Origin: Aquimarina latercula DSM 2041
GTDB taxonomy: Bacteria > Bacteroidota > Bacteroidia > Flavobacteriales > Flavobacteriaceae
DNA length: 64,000 bases
Direction of reading: 5' to 3'
NCBI RefSeq assembly: GCF_000430645.1
Contig: NZ_KE387187.1
Location: 1 to 64,000 of the forward strand
How positions within the stretch are numbered: position 1 is the stretch's first letter; each line of letters opens with the position of its first letter. The position numbers and the translations under genes are program-made. Below the pieces are notes generated by a model that worked only from the letters and a program-made list of their open reading frames with translations, made no database searches and was not told the origin of the DNA. Shown here piece by piece: positions 63,553-64,000 of this stretch.

Positions 63553-63622
63553 TTTAATGAAACCTTTGATATTTGAAGTATCTAATTAACTGACGATATA
63601 TAGGGTTAGAATCAAAAAAAAT

Positions 63623-64000
63623 ATGATTCCAAAAGTTTATAGAGAGGTCATTGATCTAGGAGATGGAAGAGAAATTAGCCTAGAGACCGGAAAATTAGCA
63701 AAACAGGCGCACGGATCTGTAGTTGTTCAATCAGGAAAATGTATGTTATTGTGTACTGTAGTTTCTAACTACAAAGCTGCAGATGTAGATTTCCTTCCTT
63801 TAACAGTAGATTATAGAGAAAAATTTGCTGCTGCAGGTCGTTATCCAGGTGGCTTTTTCAAAAGAGAAGCTAGACCAAGTGACGGAGAAGTGTTAACAAT
63901 GAGATTAGTTGACCGTGTATTACGCCCTTTATTCCCTAAAGATTATCATTCTGAAACTCAGGTAATGATCCAATTAATGTCTCATGACGAAGATGTTATG
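63623..64000 (+). CDS. pnp: Polyribonucleotide nucleotidyltransferase (PNPase), N-terminal part
   Basis: The gene begins with ATG at 63623 and runs off the window; 126 codons are visible. The translation (MIPKVYREVIDLGDGREISL... GRYPGGFFKREARPSDGEVLTMRLVDR; partial) matches the first RNase PH domain, including FKREARPSDGE and the RLVDR phosphate- and RNA-binding segments. PNPase degrades RNA 3' to 5' using phosphate and is part of RNA turnover. In E. coli it represses its own leader after RNase III cleavage. The structured leader here could serve a like role. The catalytic and KH/S1 domains lie beyond the window. Confidence 0.95.
   Translation, partial: MIPKVYREVIDLGDGREISLETGKLAKQAHGSVVVQSGKCMLLCTVVSNYKAADVDFLPLTVDYREKFAAAGRYPGGFFKREARPSDGEVLTMRLVDRVLRPLFPKDYHSETQVMIQLMSHDEDVM

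Noticed and set aside
1..64000. tRNA, rRNA, CRISPR arrays, insertion sequences and integrated phage
   Set aside because: I looked through intergenic regions on both strands and saw no cloverleaf with a TTCGA-type loop, no regularly spaced repeats, no transposase or integrase and no terminal repeats. A dedicated search tool could still find a weak case.

Overview
The window is low-GC DNA from a marine-type member of the Bacteroidota, most likely the family Flavobacteriaceae; the genus (possibly Aquimarina-like) is an inference. The evidence is lineage-specific machinery: a type IX secretion (T9SS) cargo gene with a gliding-motility C-terminal domain, the T9SS plug protein, PorT, the lipoprotein TamA homologue (TamL), a six-gene sodium-pumping NQR operon, menaquinone synthesis, families such as DUF3667 and DUF4846, many lipoproteins, and the Bacteroidota promoter form (TTTG about 19-21 nt before TAnnTTTG). 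Shine-Dalgarno sites are essentially absent, so several starts were set from protein homology and from the position of the -7 box.

Layout. 1-6.4 kb: secreted and adhesin-type genes, namely the tail of a collagen-like protein, a 1257-residue Calx-beta/SdrD-like/beta-helix protein and a T9SS cargo protein. 6.7-10 kb: a ClpP-type peptidase, a Tat-exported VanY-like peptidase, a CAP-domain lipoprotein, an M48 metalloprotease and a small ankyrin protein. 10.4-17.9 kb: gpmI, an ECF sigma/FecR pair, a lipoprotein, map with a methyltransferase, and a second ECF sigma factor. 18.4-21.4 kb: a tight four-gene operon (ABA4-like membrane protein, unknown membrane protein, LytS-type kinase, LytTR regulator). 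21.4-24.5 kb (minus): apbE, a small conserved gene, a lipoprotein and a DUF4846 protein. 24.6-30.8 kb: a TPR histidine kinase/NarL-type regulator operon bracketed by two copies of one palindrome, followed by surface and secreted proteins. 30.9-37.0 kb (minus): nqrABCDEF. 37.2-44.7 kb: the T9SS plug, DUF3667, apaG, two minus-strand genes, pruA, a broken small membrane-protein gene and an acetyltransferase. 44.9-52.6 kb: an MFS carrier, rsmG, a desaturase, an aminotransferase and trkA-trkH. 52.9-64 kb: two hydrolases, menG-porT, divergent trmH/tamL, fbaA, accD, a lipoprotein, rpsO and the start of pnp.

How they connect. NQR needs covalent FMN on NqrB and NqrC, which the ApbE encoded about 8.5 kb away would attach; MenG supplies the menaquinone that NQR reduces. 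The plug protein and PorT belong to the secretion system that exports proteins like the 5.2-6.4 kb cargo. The observations most worth following are the paired AGGGT-NN-ACCCT palindromes around the TPR kinase operon, the structured leader before pnp, the nonsense-interrupted gene with a HDTYFVI motif at 43.8 kb, the pair of related lipoproteins at 14.6 and 62.1 kb, and the ABA4-like/LytSR operon. I saw no rRNA, tRNA, CRISPR array, insertion sequence or prophage.
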